Assembly: GCA_029582165.1 (NCBI GenBank)
Contig: CM055870.1
Coordinates: forward strand, 46,394,513-46,458,512
DNA from: Portulaca oleracea
Taxonomy: Eukaryota > Streptophyta > Magnoliopsida > Caryophyllales > Portulacaceae
Reading direction: 5' to 3'
Length of the DNA: 64,000 bases
Position 1 is the stretch's first letter. Each line of letters begins with the position of its first letter. The translations under genes were made by a program, and so were the position numbers. Positions 22,089 to 35,773 of the stretch are shown one piece after another. The notes beneath the pieces are model-generated. The model saw nothing but the letters and a program-made list of their open reading frames with translations, did not search any database and was not told the DNA's origin.

Positions 22089-22189
22089 GCAGCTAATAAA
22101 TAAAAAAATCAGTCACGCCTGTCTTCTACAGGCATCGGCTGCCGTGATAGAAAGTAGGCGTCTGCCTACCTATAAAACAGACGCCGCTG

Positions 22190-23357
22190 TTGACTAAAAC
22201 CAGAAAAAAAATAGGGTTGGGATATTGACAGCCATTTTCGTCGACGAAGAGGAAGAGGAAGCGAGAGAAATTTGAAGAAGAAGCTCGGCGCACGCCGCCA
22301 ATTCAACAAAAAATCAGGTAATTTTATCAGTTGTTTTTGTTTCAGATCTGTTAAATTATGATTAATATTATGTAAAGTGATTAAATAATAAATTAAATAT
22401 GATAAAAAATGAATAATTTGAATATTTGTATGTTTGTTTCGTTTTTGATGAGTTTAATTTTAGTTGAGTGGATATAAGTTGAAAAATTGAGTTGTTTTAG
22501 TTAATTTCTATGAATTGTAATATATTTTGGATGTTGAATTTGAATTTTAGGGTGAAAATAGGGTTTGTAATGTGGAATTATTGAATTTAAATATTGTTTG
22601 TATGTTTTATAATAGTTTAATTAATTGCATGTATGTTAATTTTAGTTTAGGTTTTAGTTTTCGATTTAGTTTTAGTTATAATTTATAATGTTGAGAAATA
22701 TAATTATGCTTATATGGGTTGAGCAAAATATTGAATTTTATATGTTTTGTGGTAAATTTAAATATGAATAATTATATTTACTTTGCAAAAAAAAAATATA
22801 TGTAATAATGCATGTAAAATATGTGTAAGTTGAGCATTATCATAAATATTAATATGTAATACGAATTTAGGATGTTAATTTATATGGCTTAATAAATTTG
22901 TGGGAAATTATAATGAGTTTCGATTCAGTATAAATATATTATATTTTAGGATGATTTTTTATGAATTGTATTTACGATTTAATTAATTAGTTAATAACAT
23001 GTGTACGTATTATATTTTCAATTATGAATATATTTAGTTTAATTAGTATGTTTAATTTGAAATTACAATTTAATTTGTTTAGTTATTAACTTCATGAAAA
23101 AAAATTACTATCTATATAAATTATTATTTAATATGTACTTACGTAGTGAATAATTATAAACTATTATTTATTGTTTAATTTGTAATTAAGTACGACGGCC
23201 CCGGTATGATTTTTGAAAATTGTTAATTTGGTTAGTTGTTTAGTTTACGTATGTAATTAATTATGAATAGTTTGTTTAGGGTTAGGGTTATTAGTATGGG
23301 TTAGGGTAGTGTTAGTATGGGCCGGGTTAGGGTAATGTGACCAAGTACATAATATTA
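22190..23357 (+). other. AT-rich leader of CACTA element
   Basis: No ORF. A GAAGAGGAAGAGGAAGCGAG purine tract near 22238 is followed by CAATTCAACAAAAAATCAG|GTAATTTTATC, which has the shape of a 5' untranslated exon ending in a donor site at about 22318. Beyond it the sequence is AT-rich, with words like TTTAGTTTAGGTTTTAG, compatible with a long intron. Confidence 0.5.
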
Positions 23358-23679
23358 AAGGAGGTTGAGTTTGGATGATTTTGGTTGTTAATAGTAAGTG
23401 AGTTAGCCTTTAAAGTTGGTTGTGCGCGAAAATTTGCTGCTAATCCAACCTAAGTGCTAACTTAATTACTCATAACTCCAAATGAAGACATAAATTATGT
23501 AAATAATTATGTCACGTACATCCATATTTACTTACGTAAGTACTCAACAACTAGTAGCTACATAATTAGTGAATAGGTTATTTATGATGGTAATTTAGAG
23601 TAGTAAGTAGGAAAATTTATATTTATAGTATCTTAATGGGGATATATATATATGTCATAAAAAGAGGTTGAGTTTGGAT

Positions 23680-24205
23680 CCTGTTAGTGTCCAACGCGTG
23701 TGTGTGTTGTGATCTGATAATCTATGGCTGAAAGGGACTTGCATGAGGCGTGTTGACTCTCCTTTATTCGTCTGGTTCCCAAAAAGCAGCGCAATTTTCC
23801 TAAGTGAACTTGCACGAGGTCTATACAGTGCTTTGGGAGTTAGAAGCGTCTCAGATTCGATACAATAGAGTGTTTCTATTGCGCAGCTTGAGGGGTAGCA
23901 AGACAAGGTGGGTTTGAAAGAGAAGTTTGTAGTCAAGGGTCTAATATATAGAAATCCAACACCATTTCTATTAGACCTTTTACTATGAGCTTCTCTTTCA
24001 AACCCACCTTGTCTTGCTACCCCTCAAGCTGCGCAATAGAAACACTTCATTGTATCGAATCTGAGACGCTTCTAACTCCCAGAGCAAGTTCACTTAGGAA
24101 GATTGCGCTGCTTTTTGGGAACCAGACGAATAAAGGAGAGTCGGTACGACTCATGAAAGTCTTTTTCAGCCATAGATTAATAGTTAACAAACACACTCTC
24201 CTTGG
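23680..24205. repeat. Long inverted repeat (foldback) inside CACTA
   Basis: Left arm about 23690-23936 and right arm about 23985-24205 are inverses with roughly 90 percent identity by eye, separated by about 50 bp. The left arm has an extra segment of about 12 bp (CTATACAGTGCT region). Read outward-in, both arms give related peptides (SFKPTLSCYPSSCAIETL, then SLRKIALLFGNQTNKGES), so the arms look like an inverted duplication of a once-coding fragment. The whole is flanked by direct repeats: TGTCATAAAA(A/G)GAGGTTGAGTTTGGAT at about 23655 and 24250. Transcription would give a long hairpin RNA. Confidence 0.85.
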
Positions 24206-24431
24206 ATAATAACATGATCCTCTTTCCTGGTGACATAGCTTACTTGTTGTTGTCATAAAAGGAGGTTGAGTTTGGATGATTTAGGTTGTTATAGCTTATA
24301 CGATTATAAATGTGAATTTAGATACAAACTGAATAAATTTATTTTCATTACTTTATTTTAGCACTGAGACAGATAGATGTTTATTATTAATTAAATTCAT
24401 GGTGGGCTTGAATAATATATTCACGTACATT

Positions 24432-27400
24432 ATGGACGGACCCCCACATCATCGTTGGATGTACGAGAGGTTTGAACCGGGTAGGAGGGTTATCAGGGCT
24501 GAATGGGCTACTGGGGTAGCTATGTTTGATCAATTTGCAAAGAGTAATTCGTATGAGTATCCGAGGTCTGGAAAGTATCGGTGCCCATATGTGAAGTGCA
24601 AGAATAAGAGCGGATTTAGTCCTGAAGAAGTTAAAGAACATTTGTATAGGCAAGGGTTTATGGAACAATATTGGTGTTGGATGAGCCATGGTGAAGAATG
24701 GGGTGACTTTGATGATGAGGATGACAGTGGTGACGATGCGGAAGGTGATTGGGGACCGTCTGCAGGTAGTCCTCCGACAAACGAGGAACCGAATCAGCCA
24801 CCGTTCATCGACAGAACGGAAGAGATGATGAATGATTTCATCATGGCGAATGAGGCGCCTAATGCAGGAGTTCAACAATTTTATGATATGCTTCAATCTG
24901 CTCAACAGCCTCTGTGGGAAGGGTGTGCGACCCATATTGAGTTGTCATCGCTGAGTGAAATGATAAGTCAGAAGTCGAAGCACAATTTGTCGGAGCAGGC
25001 AATGAACGATATCATGGAACTGATGAGCGAGAGCTGTCCCCAGCCAAATCTAGTGCCTAGAAACTACGATAAGTTGAAAAAGAAGGTTAAGAAGTTGGGG
25101 ATGGGCTATGAAACAATTGATTGTTGCCTTAGTGGATGCATTATCTACTATAAGGACGATGCACATCTCACTGAATGTAAATTTTGTGGCCATCCTAGGT
25201 ATAAGCCACAGAAATCGTCAACCACGACAAAGAAAGGCGTCCCGTACAAGAAAATGTTTTACTTTCCCTTGACGCCTAGGTTGCAGCGTCTGTATGCCTC
25301 GAAGAATACGACCGGGCATATGAGATGGCACGCGGAGAACAAGCGCGAGGAAGGTGTACTTTGCCATCCGTCGGACGGCGCCTCATGGAAAATGTTCGAC
25401 ATCGTGCATCCAGACTTCGCGGAGGAATCGCGAAATGTAAGGCTGGGCTTGTGTACGGATGGGTTTAGCCCGTTCAACATGACAGGGAGGTCTTATTCGA
25501 TATTGTCGGTTGTAGTTACTCCTTACAACTTGCCACATGAATTGTGCATGATAACACCGTACATGTTTCTCACGTGTATTATTCCAGGTCCGAAGAACCT
25601 CGAAAATAAAATTGATGTCTTCCTCCAACCCTTGGTGGACGAGCTGCAACGCCTATGGGTTGGTGTTGAAACATACGACATCTCCAAAAGACAAAATTTT
25701 AACATGAGGGTATCTTTGATGTGGACGGTGAATGATTTTCAAGCCCTTGGCATGCTTTCTAGGTGGAGCACGCACGGAGCTATGTCTTGTCCTGTTTGCA
25801 TGGATGGTTTGAAAGCAATTCGTCTAAAGTATGAGAGGAAAGCCTCGTGGTTTGACTGTCACCGACAGTTTCTTGCTAAGGGGCATGCTTTGAGAAGAAA
25901 TCGAAAGGCATTTCGAAAGGGGCACACTTGCCCAGATGGAACTGCCCCACCGTGTAGGAAAAACGGTTATGAAATCTACGAGGAGGTGAAGCACTTCCCC
26001 AAGGTGACTACCCATGGCAACTTTGTAGTCCTGGGATTCAGAGAGAATGCTCATAATTAGAAAAAACAAAGTATCTTTTGGGAGTTGCCTTATTGGAAGG
26101 ATCACATGGTTCCACACAACTTAGATGTGATGCACATTGAGAAGAACTTTGTGGACAACATCGTAAACACGGTGATGGGGGTGGACGGCAAAATGAAGGA
26201 TGATGGAAATGCAAGGAGGGACGTGGCGGATATATGTGACAGGCCGGAACTACATCTATTGCTCGGTCCTAACGGTAAACCCCTACAGCCAAGAGCCAAA
26301 TATGTTCTTCCTGAGGATAAGCGAACAGACGTTTGTAACTGGGCACAACAACTGCGTTTGCAGGACGCTTATGCTTCGAACTTCGCGAACTGTGTTGATG
26401 CATTAGGTAAAAGGTTTCAAAACTTTAAAAGCCATGACTGTCATGTGATCATGCAGACATTGTTACCTGTTACGTTCCGGGCACTTCCCGATGATGTGTT
26501 GGAGTCACTCGTTCAGTTAAGCCAATGGTTCAAGAGCCTGTGCTCCACAACATTGAAGCACAGTGACCTAGTCCGACTTGAAAAAGAAATTCCCATAATA
26601 ATATGCAAGCTGGAGACCATATTTCCACCCGACTTCTTCAACGTAATGGAACACTTGCCCATTCACTTGGTCTAGGAGGCATTCTTTGGTGGTCATGTTC
26701 AATATCATTGGATGTTTCCCTTTGAGAGGTATTTTGGGTGGTTGAAGAAGAAAATAAAGAACAAGGCACACCCTGAAGGATCTATGGCCCAAGCGTACCT
26801 CATGTTTGAGATTTCCCAATTCGCATCTACATACATCAACAAGTATGCGTAACGTAGACGAAGGGGATGATCCTATGTTATTGTCGGTTTTTAAGGTTGG
26901 GAGCCCTGTGGGAGGTGTAAACACGAGGTGGCTCAGCGATAAAGAGTATAAAGCAGCACACCTTCATGTTCTACTGAACTGCAAAGAAGTCAACCACTAC
27001 TTAGAGTAAGCAATGCTCACTATCAACTTCATTAAATTGATATATGTAATTACTGAGCTTGTTTCCCGCGCAGCTTGTTTAAGAATTACAAGTTGACTTC
27101 ATTTCCGAACACCAGGACACTCAATTGGATCAGATGATTGAAGTAGAGTTCGCTCAATGGTTTTATCAGCTATCTGTGAGTAAAACAATCATTTACATAA
27201 TTTTGATTTTGACCATATTTAAACAAAACTTAAACCATTCAACATCTAACGGGTACTCCAAATGTAGGAAAATTGGGAAGCCTTTCGGTTTTACGAAGAT
27301 GAGCGTCATGAACACCTTTATCAGTTAGCCCAAATGCCTTCCCCTAAAGTGACCACCTAGAGTACTTACCGAATCAACGGGTTCTTATTTTACACCCAAG

Positions 27401-28035
27401 GAAGGAGTAACTCAGTGGCTTCATATAGTGCGGGGGTGTGTGTCAAAGGCACGGGTGGCGGTGGATTTGTCGATGACTTCTATGGTGTTCTCCAAGAAGT
27501 CATCGCACTGGAATATGTTTGGCCTGTCAATAAGAAGAGCATACTGTTTAGATGTGATTGGTTTGATAATACCCTGGTACGAGGTATACGTTCACCAAGC
27601 TTATGCCCGTTTGTTGAATTACACAAGGACAGACGGTACTGGAAGTACGACCCATTCATCTTGGCAGGGTGCGCAACCTAAGTGTTGTACATGAATTACC
27701 CGGCAGGCATACGAGATAAAGCTAACTGGTGGGTTGTGGTTCCAAACAAACCATCTTATGCACAGTACAAGCAGTTCACCCTTCCGTTGGCCATCCAAGA
27801 TGACCAACCAAGAGCTGTTGTCCCGATCAACCCCAATGACGGTACCGTATCACAAGTACTCGCTATTGAAGGTGTGTTCGATGAGGTTGCGGACATGGAA
27901 AACGCCCAATTAATAGTGGGTGGTAATACGTCTAATGTAGCCAATGAGGACGATGAAGACATCGAGGATGACGAAGATGATGATGGTGACGATGATGAAG
28001 TGGATGAGGACGATGAAGACAACGACGACTATTAA
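24432..28035 (+). pseudogene. TNP2/TnpD-type CACTA transposase, broken
   Basis: Starts MDGPPHHRWMYERF, the transposase-associated N-terminal domain (first 80 residues), followed by an acidic linker. The TNP2 core runs at about 24960-26200 (WHAENKREEGVLCHPSDG, LGLCTDGFSPFNMTG, then LPYWKDHMVPHNLDVMHIEKN), then a DUF4218-like region (MEHLPIHLV, YHWMFPFERYFGWLKKKIKNKAHPEGS; 26600-26850) and a DUF4216-like region (ILFRCDWFD, DPFILAGCA; 27480-27700), ending in an acidic Asp/Glu tail. Likely introns are 27006-27073 and about 27176-27267. Stops interrupt at 26058-26060, 26673-26675, 26850-26852 (or a shift just before it) and 27679-27681. The enzyme would cut the terminal repeats; this copy is dead. 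An upstream in-frame ATG is at 24399. Confidence 0.88.
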
Positions 28036-28304
28036 GTAACAATATAGTAATCGAATTTTGATTGTGTTACAAGTGTCTTGAACGAACACATATTATGTAT
28101 TCTGTTTTCTAAGTGAAATGAATTGATTGTGTGTCAAGTGAAACTAATTAAATGTTTTTCATACTCTACATCAATGTGTTGTCGATCTCTTTTAATGCAT
28201 TGTATTTTCTGGGGATCGTTACTAATTCATATTACTTGCTATTTTATTTCGTGCAAGCTGATATTAATTCAATGTTTATTCTACTTTTATTTTGCAGTTG
28301 CATT
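28036..28304 (+). other. Spacer between transposase genes
   Basis: AT-rich. TTTTGCAG at 28290-28297 is a good splice acceptor just before the ATG of the second gene, which fits a shared transcript as in En/Spm. Confidence 0.5.
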
Positions 28305-30859
28305 ATGTCAGGAAGAGATGGATCACGCAGACCTCGGACCCGTGGTGGGTCTAGATTGAATGCGAGGGGTGGTTTATCATCGGCCCCACAGACACCATGC
28401 ATTCCCCAATTTGGTCCTGTCCATGATGCTGCTTCTCAACCTGAGGGGAGCAACTACGACTTCTTTTCACAGTTAGACCCATCCACTCTGGAGCTCATGT
28501 CGTTCTTTGCGGGTAGTCTTGTGCGGTGAAGCGAGGCGATGGACCGATTTTATGATCAGGGCTTGAGGGGGCCAATCGATGATGGGGTGACCAAGCGATG
28601 TTAGGGGTGCCCAAGCCACCACAGAAGGATGGAACCCGGGCGAGCAGGGGCCCGCAGACTGAAGGGGATGGCGACACTACCCAAACGTCGGGGAATGATA
28701 TCACTGAACGATATCAAATTCAACTGGACGTTCGGGCGGAAGCTAAAAAAACGTCGGATGGGAAGTGCATCATTAGACCTTGTAATGGCGCGTGAGTATC
28801 AATCTAAACTTTGATTATGCATTTATAACTTAATTTTTGTTTAAATATATATAATTTTTTATGCCCTCGATCTAATCGATGTTTTATTTCTAATTTATTT
28901 AAGTGTGGCGTCATATGGGGCACACGCAACCAGGGCTGTCATGGACATAGTAAAGCAGAATTTCCGAGGCTTCTGGCCGACATGGAGCAAATTGCCCTGG
29001 GGGCGCGTGCCTTGATATATGAGGAGTTCAAGGTAAAACTCTAACATTTTTTCGCCTTGAAATTTTTGTGTACGTACGTTGTCTTTCATTTTGAGATGAG
29101 ATATATTAATTAATATGATGTAGCTTGTTAATTTTTCATGTTTGATTCGTGCATGATGTAGCTACACGTACATGAATATTGGTGTATGTTTGTGTATAAT
29201 GTGTGTATGTTTGTGTATGGTTATCCGGCGTGTGGCCGTTGAGATATATTAATATGAATTAGTGTATGTAAAATGAGGGATAATTGTCAATTTATATGGG
29301 AAACTATGCCAAAATTTTTTCGTGGTTTATTAATTCAAAGTTATGATATATGTGGTTTAATTTATTTGGTTGTTTAATTCTTCATGAATGATTTAAATGT
29401 AGAAAAAATTCTGCTGGGAGGACCAACACGAGGCCTATATACGTGATTGGTTCCTTAGGAGGGCTCAAAAACAGTACACCGACGCTATCGGCAAATCAAA
29501 AAACAATGGTTGGCGGGGGGAGGCAAACCAAAATGGATTGTCGACGACGAGATTTGGGACAAATTCGTTGCTATGTAGGAAGACCCCAAATTTGCTAAAA
29601 AATGCAAGAACATGAGCAAGGCAAGGAAGATGAACCAAGATAGAGGCCCACCATCGCACACAAGGGGCCCAGTTTCATTCGGTATCGTCAGAGAGAAATT
29701 GGTAAGTTAATTATAACTTTATTTATATACATACAACGTCGCACATATATATATATATATATGGTTTAATTTAACGTTTAATTTATATATGCACTTACGT
29801 ACAAAAAGAAAAAAACAATGGAAAAGACCCTAACATATGGGAATAATTCGAAGCGACCCATATGAAGCAGGGCACCAATCGATGGAGTGCACGAGTTGAG
29901 CAGGGTAAGTACCTTCATCATTCAATATTTAAGTTATTATATACGTACGTACACGTAAGAACATTAACTTTAATTCGCTTATTCCAATTACTCTTTCTTT
30001 GTATATACCAGGAGACGATGCATAGTGGTTATGAATCGTACAGAAGGGAGATGGAGGCAAAACAACGAGAGGACAGTCAACCAGAAACTCCCATTATGTC
30101 TGGAGACGAGTTCTGGTTAGACAAACAACTGCAAAGTCGGGGACACGTCGTGGGCATGGGGGATGTGGGGGAGGCTATGAAGATGCAGTTCCCCTACATC
30201 GCATCAAGGAGACGTCCACGACGTCGTAATGACTCCGATAGCGTCGACGTCCGAGCCTCTATTTGAACAGAGAGCTTCAGTGTCGACTCGAGGAAGAAAG
30301 GCAACAACGCAAAGAAGATAAGCGCATACTGCAGGAACAATTCCAGAGACAATTCCAGGAAAAACGACGCCTATCTGACGCAGCCATGGAGGAAAAAGTG
30401 AGGCCACAAGTAATGCAACAAATGTTGCAAACGCAAAGAATGTACCACCAGCAAGCAACTTAGAGCTGGCAAGCCCCTTTCCTCGCTGAATCTTCCTCTG
30501 GAAGTCAAGTCCCTACACTGAACAACCTCCTCCACCGCCGCCCCGCCGCCGCAGTACTTCTCGCCAGATCCCCGTCACTCAAACCCCACAACCTCAGCCC
30601 ACCATTCCTCCCGAGGACTCGTTATATGCTTACCCAGGTAAGCATATTTTTTTCCATAAACACAAAATTAAATTACTAGTTACACGTTCCAATAATTACT
30701 TAATTCATTTTGATTGTATTTCATACCTTTCCAAATTGTCGTTGTATCCCAGAAGGCCAATACCTATTCCATAACCTCGAATAATTGACACAACGCAAGA
30801 ATCAAGGTGATGATGGAAACGATGGGGAGGAGGAGAGCGAAAGTGACAATGCCGTTTGA
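28305..30859 (+). pseudogene. TnpA-type second CACTA gene, broken
   Basis: Starts MSGRDGSRRPRTRGGSR. Later exons carry the plant En/Spm-type (Transposase_24-like) core: KKFCWEDQHEAYIRDWFLRRAQKQY (29400-29470), an R.KMNQD..PPSHTRGPVSFG segment (29620-29700), then RREMEAKQRE and MSGDEFWLDKQLQSRGHVVGMGD (30020-30170), a coiled-coil rich in Glu, Gln and Arg (30265-30460), a Pro-rich stretch and an acidic tail ending at 30857-30859. Splice-like GT/AG edges occur around each intron. Lesions include a stop at 28527-28529, stops near 30265 and 30462, and shifts in the 29480-29650 exon. By family it binds subterminal repeats. The 3' exons are repeated three more times downstream. Confidence 0.82.
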
Positions 30860-32096
30860 CATTAATCATTTTAATTGTATTTTACATTGTATGAACATTT
30901 AAACTCTTTCTTAATTATATATACGTTCGTACTTGTTAGCTAGTACATTTAATCCAAACATCGAAATATTTTTTATTATGTTTACGCACATACGTACAAA
31001 TTAATTAACTTAATTAACATATATATATATATATATAATAGCACGTACGTACACATCAGTTAAATTATCTAGCTAGATATGATATACATATAGCTTATTA
31101 CGCTAAAAAATTTAGAATATAATTAACAATAATAATAATTAATAATTAACTATACCTAAAAAAATATATACATACATCATAATTAGTTATAACTAAAATT
31201 ATGAATATATAATAGTAATTGTATCAATAATAATAATTGTATCAATAATAATAATAATATTAATAATATTAATATTAATTATATATAATATATATATTAT
31301 CTAGCCACAACATCGACCATTTTCATAAAATTTTCAGCCAAAATTGGCGTCTATTTTGCCACCAAATAGATGCCAAAAACTGTGAAAGTAAAAATGGCGT
31401 CTGTTTGGTGGCAAAACAGACGCAATTTTTGCCTGCATATATAAACCAAAGCCTTCAAACTTCACTCCTAATTTTTTCCCTCCCATCTCCATTTTATTTC
31501 TCTTATCTTCTCTCATCTACTCTCATTTCCCCTAACCTTCACAACTCCCCAAATAATCCATCCAAGATCGAAGAATTGAAAATTTTACAATTGAAGATTG
31601 AACATTGGAGAGTGAAGATTGAAGATACAAGAATGAAGATTAAATAAAGAAAAATCAAGATTGAAAAATATTGAAGTTATATACTAATTGTAATTTAGTT
31701 TTTTATTTTTTGTATCTTTTAAGTTAGTAAAAATCAACATTATTAAAGTGGTATTATATATTTTTTTACTTGTTTAAATATATATTCATTATCATTTTGT
31801 TGTTGTTATTTCTATAAAATGTATATATATGTATATATGACATTGTACATGCATGAATTAGAAATATATATCATTTATTATTCTATAAAATGTGTTTATT
31901 TTCTATATTAATCAATCCTCAATTCTTATTAAACAATTTACTTATAAATACAAAAATTTAATTGTTACGCTTTATTTTAAAATTAGAACTCACAAAATAT
32001 ACTATATATTGTAATTATTAAATTGAAATTCACGTTTTTCTATTTATTTCTGTAAACCTAAAATGGTGTCTGTCTGGGACAAAACATACGCCGTTT
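29112..32096 (+). repeat. CACTA tandem unit 1 (2985 bp)
   Basis: Runs from within a TnpA intron (AATATGATGTAGCTTG) through TnpA 3' exons, an AT-rich tail, a subterminal-type hairpin pair (31340-31425), a TATATAAA box (31438-31445), a pyrimidine-rich leader-like stretch and GATTGAAGA repeats, to the left arm of the 3' hairpin, ending GCCGTTT. Confidence 0.88.
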
Positions 32097-34437
32097 AATA
32101 TAATGTAGCTTGTTTATTTTGCATGTTTGATTCGTGCATGATGTAGCTACACGTATATGAATATTGGTGTATGTTTGTGTATAATGTGTGTATGTTTGTG
32201 TATGGTTATCCAACGTGTGGCCGTTGAGATATATTAATATGAATTGGTGTATGTAAAATGAGGGATAATTGTCAATTTATAGGGAAAATTATGCCAAATT
32301 TTTTTCATGGTTAATTAATTCAAAGTTATGATATATATGGTTTAATTTATTTGGTTGTTTAATTCTTCATGAATGGTTTAAATGTAGAAAAAATTCCGGT
32401 GGGAGGACCAACACGAGACCTATATACGTGATTGGTTCCTTAGGAGGGCTCAAAAACAGTACGCCGACGCTATCGGAAAATCAAAAAAACGATGGTTGGC
32501 GGTGGGAGATAAACCAGAATGGATTGTCGACGACGAGATTTAGGACAAATTCGTTGTTATGTGGGAAGACCCCAAATTCGCTGAAAAATGCAAGAACATG
32601 AGCAGGGCAAGGAAGATGAACCAAGATAAAGGCCCACCATCGCACACATGGGGCCCAGTTTCATTCGGTATCATCAAAGAGAAATTGGTAAGTTAATTAT
32701 GACTTTATTTATATACATACAACGTCACACATATATATATATATATGGTTTAATTTAACGTTTAATTTATATATGCACTTACGTACAAAAAGAAAAAAAC
32801 AATGGAAAAGACCCTAACATATGGGAATAATTCGAAGCGACCCATATGAAGCAGGGCACCAATCGCGCGAGTGCACGATGCAGAAATGGTAAGTACTTCA
32901 TCATTCAATATTTAAGTTATTATATACGTGCATAACGTAAGAACATTAACTTTAATTCGCTTATTCCAATTACTCTTTCTTTGTATATCGAGAGGCGATG
33001 CATAGTGGTTATGATAAATGCGAGAAGGAGATGGAGGCAAAACATCGAGAGATACCAACCGAAACTCCCATTATGTCTGGAGACGAGTTCTGGTTAGACA
33101 AACAACTGCAAAGTCGGGGACACGTCGTGGGCATGGGGGATGTGGGGGAGGCTATGAAGACGCAGTTCCCCTACATCGCATCAAGGAGACGTCCACGACG
33201 TCGTAATGACTCCGATAGCGTCGACGTCCGAGCCTCTATTTGAACATAGAGCTTCAGCGTCGACTCGAGGAAGAAAGGCAACAACGCAAAGAAGATAAGC
33301 GCATACTGCAGGAACAATTCCAGAGACAATTCCAGGAAAAACGGCGCTTATCTGACGCAGCCATGGAGGAAAAAGTGAGGCCACAAGTAATGCAACAAAT
33401 GTTGCAAACGCAAAGAATGTACCACCAGCAAGCAACTTAGAGCTGGCAAGCCCCTTTCCTCGCTGAATCTTCCTCTGGAAGTCAAGTCCCTACACTGAAC
33501 AACCTCCTCCATCGCCGCCCCGCCGCCGCAGTACTTGTCGCCGGACCCCCGTCTCTCAAACCCCACAACCTCAGCCCACCGTTCATCCCGAGGACTCGTT
33601 ATATGCTTAACGAGGTAAGCATATTTTTTTCCATAAACACAAAATTAAATTACTAGTTACACGTTCCAATAATTACTTAATTCATTTTGATTGTATTTCA
33701 TACCTTTCCAAATTGTCGTTGTATCCCAGAAGGCCAATACCTATTCCATAACCTCGAATAATTGACACAACGCAAGAATCAAGGTGATGATGGAAACGAT
33801 GGGGAGGAGGAGAGCGAAAGTGACAATGCCGTTTGACATTAATCATTTTAATTGTATTTTACATTGTATGAACATTTAAACTCTTTCTTAATTATATATA
33901 CGTTCGTACTTGTTAGCTAGTACATTTAATCCAAAAATCGAAATATTTTTCATTATGTTTGCGCACATATGTACAAATTAATTAACTTAATTAACATATA
34001 TATATATATATAATAACACGTACGTACACATCAGTTAAATTTTCTAGCTAGATATGATATATATATAGCTTATTACGCTAAAACAAATTTGAATATAATA
34101 AACAATAATAATAATTAATAATTAACTATACCTAAAAAATATATACATACATCATAATTAATTATAACTAAAATTATGAATATATAATAGTAATAGTAGC
34201 ATTAATAATAATAGTATCAATAATAATAATAATAATATTAATAATATTAATATTAATTATATATAATATATATTTATTATCTAGCCACAACATTGACCAT
34301 TTTCATAAAAGTTTCAGCCAAAATTGGCGTCTGTTTTGCCACCAAATAGATGCCAAAAACTGTGAAAGTAAAAATGGCGTCTGTTTGGTGGCAAAACAGA
34401 CGCAATTTTTGCCTGCCTATATAAACTATGAAAGTAA
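32097..34437 (+). repeat. CACTA tandem unit 2, 3' end missing
   Basis: Same start as unit 1. It carries TnpA 3' exons in better frame than unit 1 at 32400-32690 (WEDPKFAEKCKNMSRARKMNQD), although stops remain near 32540, 33241 and 33438. It breaks off just after its TATATAAA box (34418-34425). Confidence 0.85.
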
Positions 34438-34504
34438 AAACAGACGCAATTTTTGCCTGCCTATACAGACGCCAAAAACTATGAAAGTAAAAATGATGTC
34501 TGTT

Positions 34505-35740
34505 TAGATCAGGAGACGATGCATAGTAATTATGAATCGTACAGAAGGGAGATGGAGGCAAAAAAATGGGAGGACAGTCAACCAGAAATTCCCATTATGT
34601 CTGGAGACGAGTTCTGGTTAGACAAAGAACTGCAAAGTCGGGGACACGTCGTGGGCATGGGGGATGTGGGGGAAGCTATGAAGACGCAGTTCCCCTACAT
34701 TGCATCGATGAGACGTCCACGACGTCGTAATGACTCCGATAGCGTCGACGTCCGAGCCTCTATTTGAACAGAGAGCTTCAGCGTCGACTCGAGGAAGAAA
34801 GGCAACAACGCGAAGAAGATAAGCGCATACTGCAGGAACAATTCCAGAGACAATTACAGGAACAACGGCGCCTATCTGACGCAGCCATGGAGGAAAATGT
34901 GAGGCCACAAGTAATGCAACAAATGTTGCAAACGCAAAGAATGTACCACCAGCAAGCAACCTAGAGCTGGCAAGTCCCTTTCCTCGCTGGATCTTCTTCT
35001 GGAAGCCAAGTGCCATACACTGGACAACCTCCTCCACCGCCGCCCCGCCGCCGCAGTACTTCTCACCGGACCTCCGTCTCTCAAACCCCACAACCTCAGC
35101 CCACCGTTCCTCCCGAGGACTCGTTATATGCTTAACGAGGTAAGCATATTTTTTTCCATAAACACAAAATTAAATTACGAATTACACGTTCCAATAATTA
35201 GTTAATTCATTTTGATTGTATTTCACACCTTTCCAAATTGTCGTTGTATCCCAGGAGGCTAATCCCTATTCCATAGCCTCGAAGAATTGACACAACGCCA
35301 GAATCAGGGTGATGATGGCAACGATGGGGAGGAGGAGAGCGAGAGTGACGATGCCGTTTAACATTAATCATTTTGATTGTATGAACATTGTATGAACATT
35401 TAGACTCTTTCTTAATTATATATACGTTCGTACTTGTTAGCTAGTACATTTAATCCAAACATCGAAATATTTTTTATTATGTTTCCGCAAATACATACAA
35501 ATTAATTAACTTAATTAACATATATATATGTATATAATAACACGTACGTACACATGAGTTAAATTATCTAGCTAGATATGATATATATAGCTTATTACGC
35601 TAAAATAAATTAGAATATAATTAACAATAATAATAATTAATAATTAACTATACCTAAAAAATATATACATACATCATAATTAGTTATAACTAAAATTATA
35701 AATATATAATAGTAATAGTATCAATAATAATAATAGTATC

Positions 35741-35773
<33 letters not shown>

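Noticed and set aside
23655..24209. Two related ORFs facing each other as a gene pair
   Set aside because: They are the arms of one inverted repeat; short, without start context, better explained as a captured fragment.
30204..35091. Minus-strand hydrophobic ORFs recurring in each CACTA unit
   Set aside because: Antisense shadows of the TnpA coiled-coil exon; recurrence follows from the tandem duplication.
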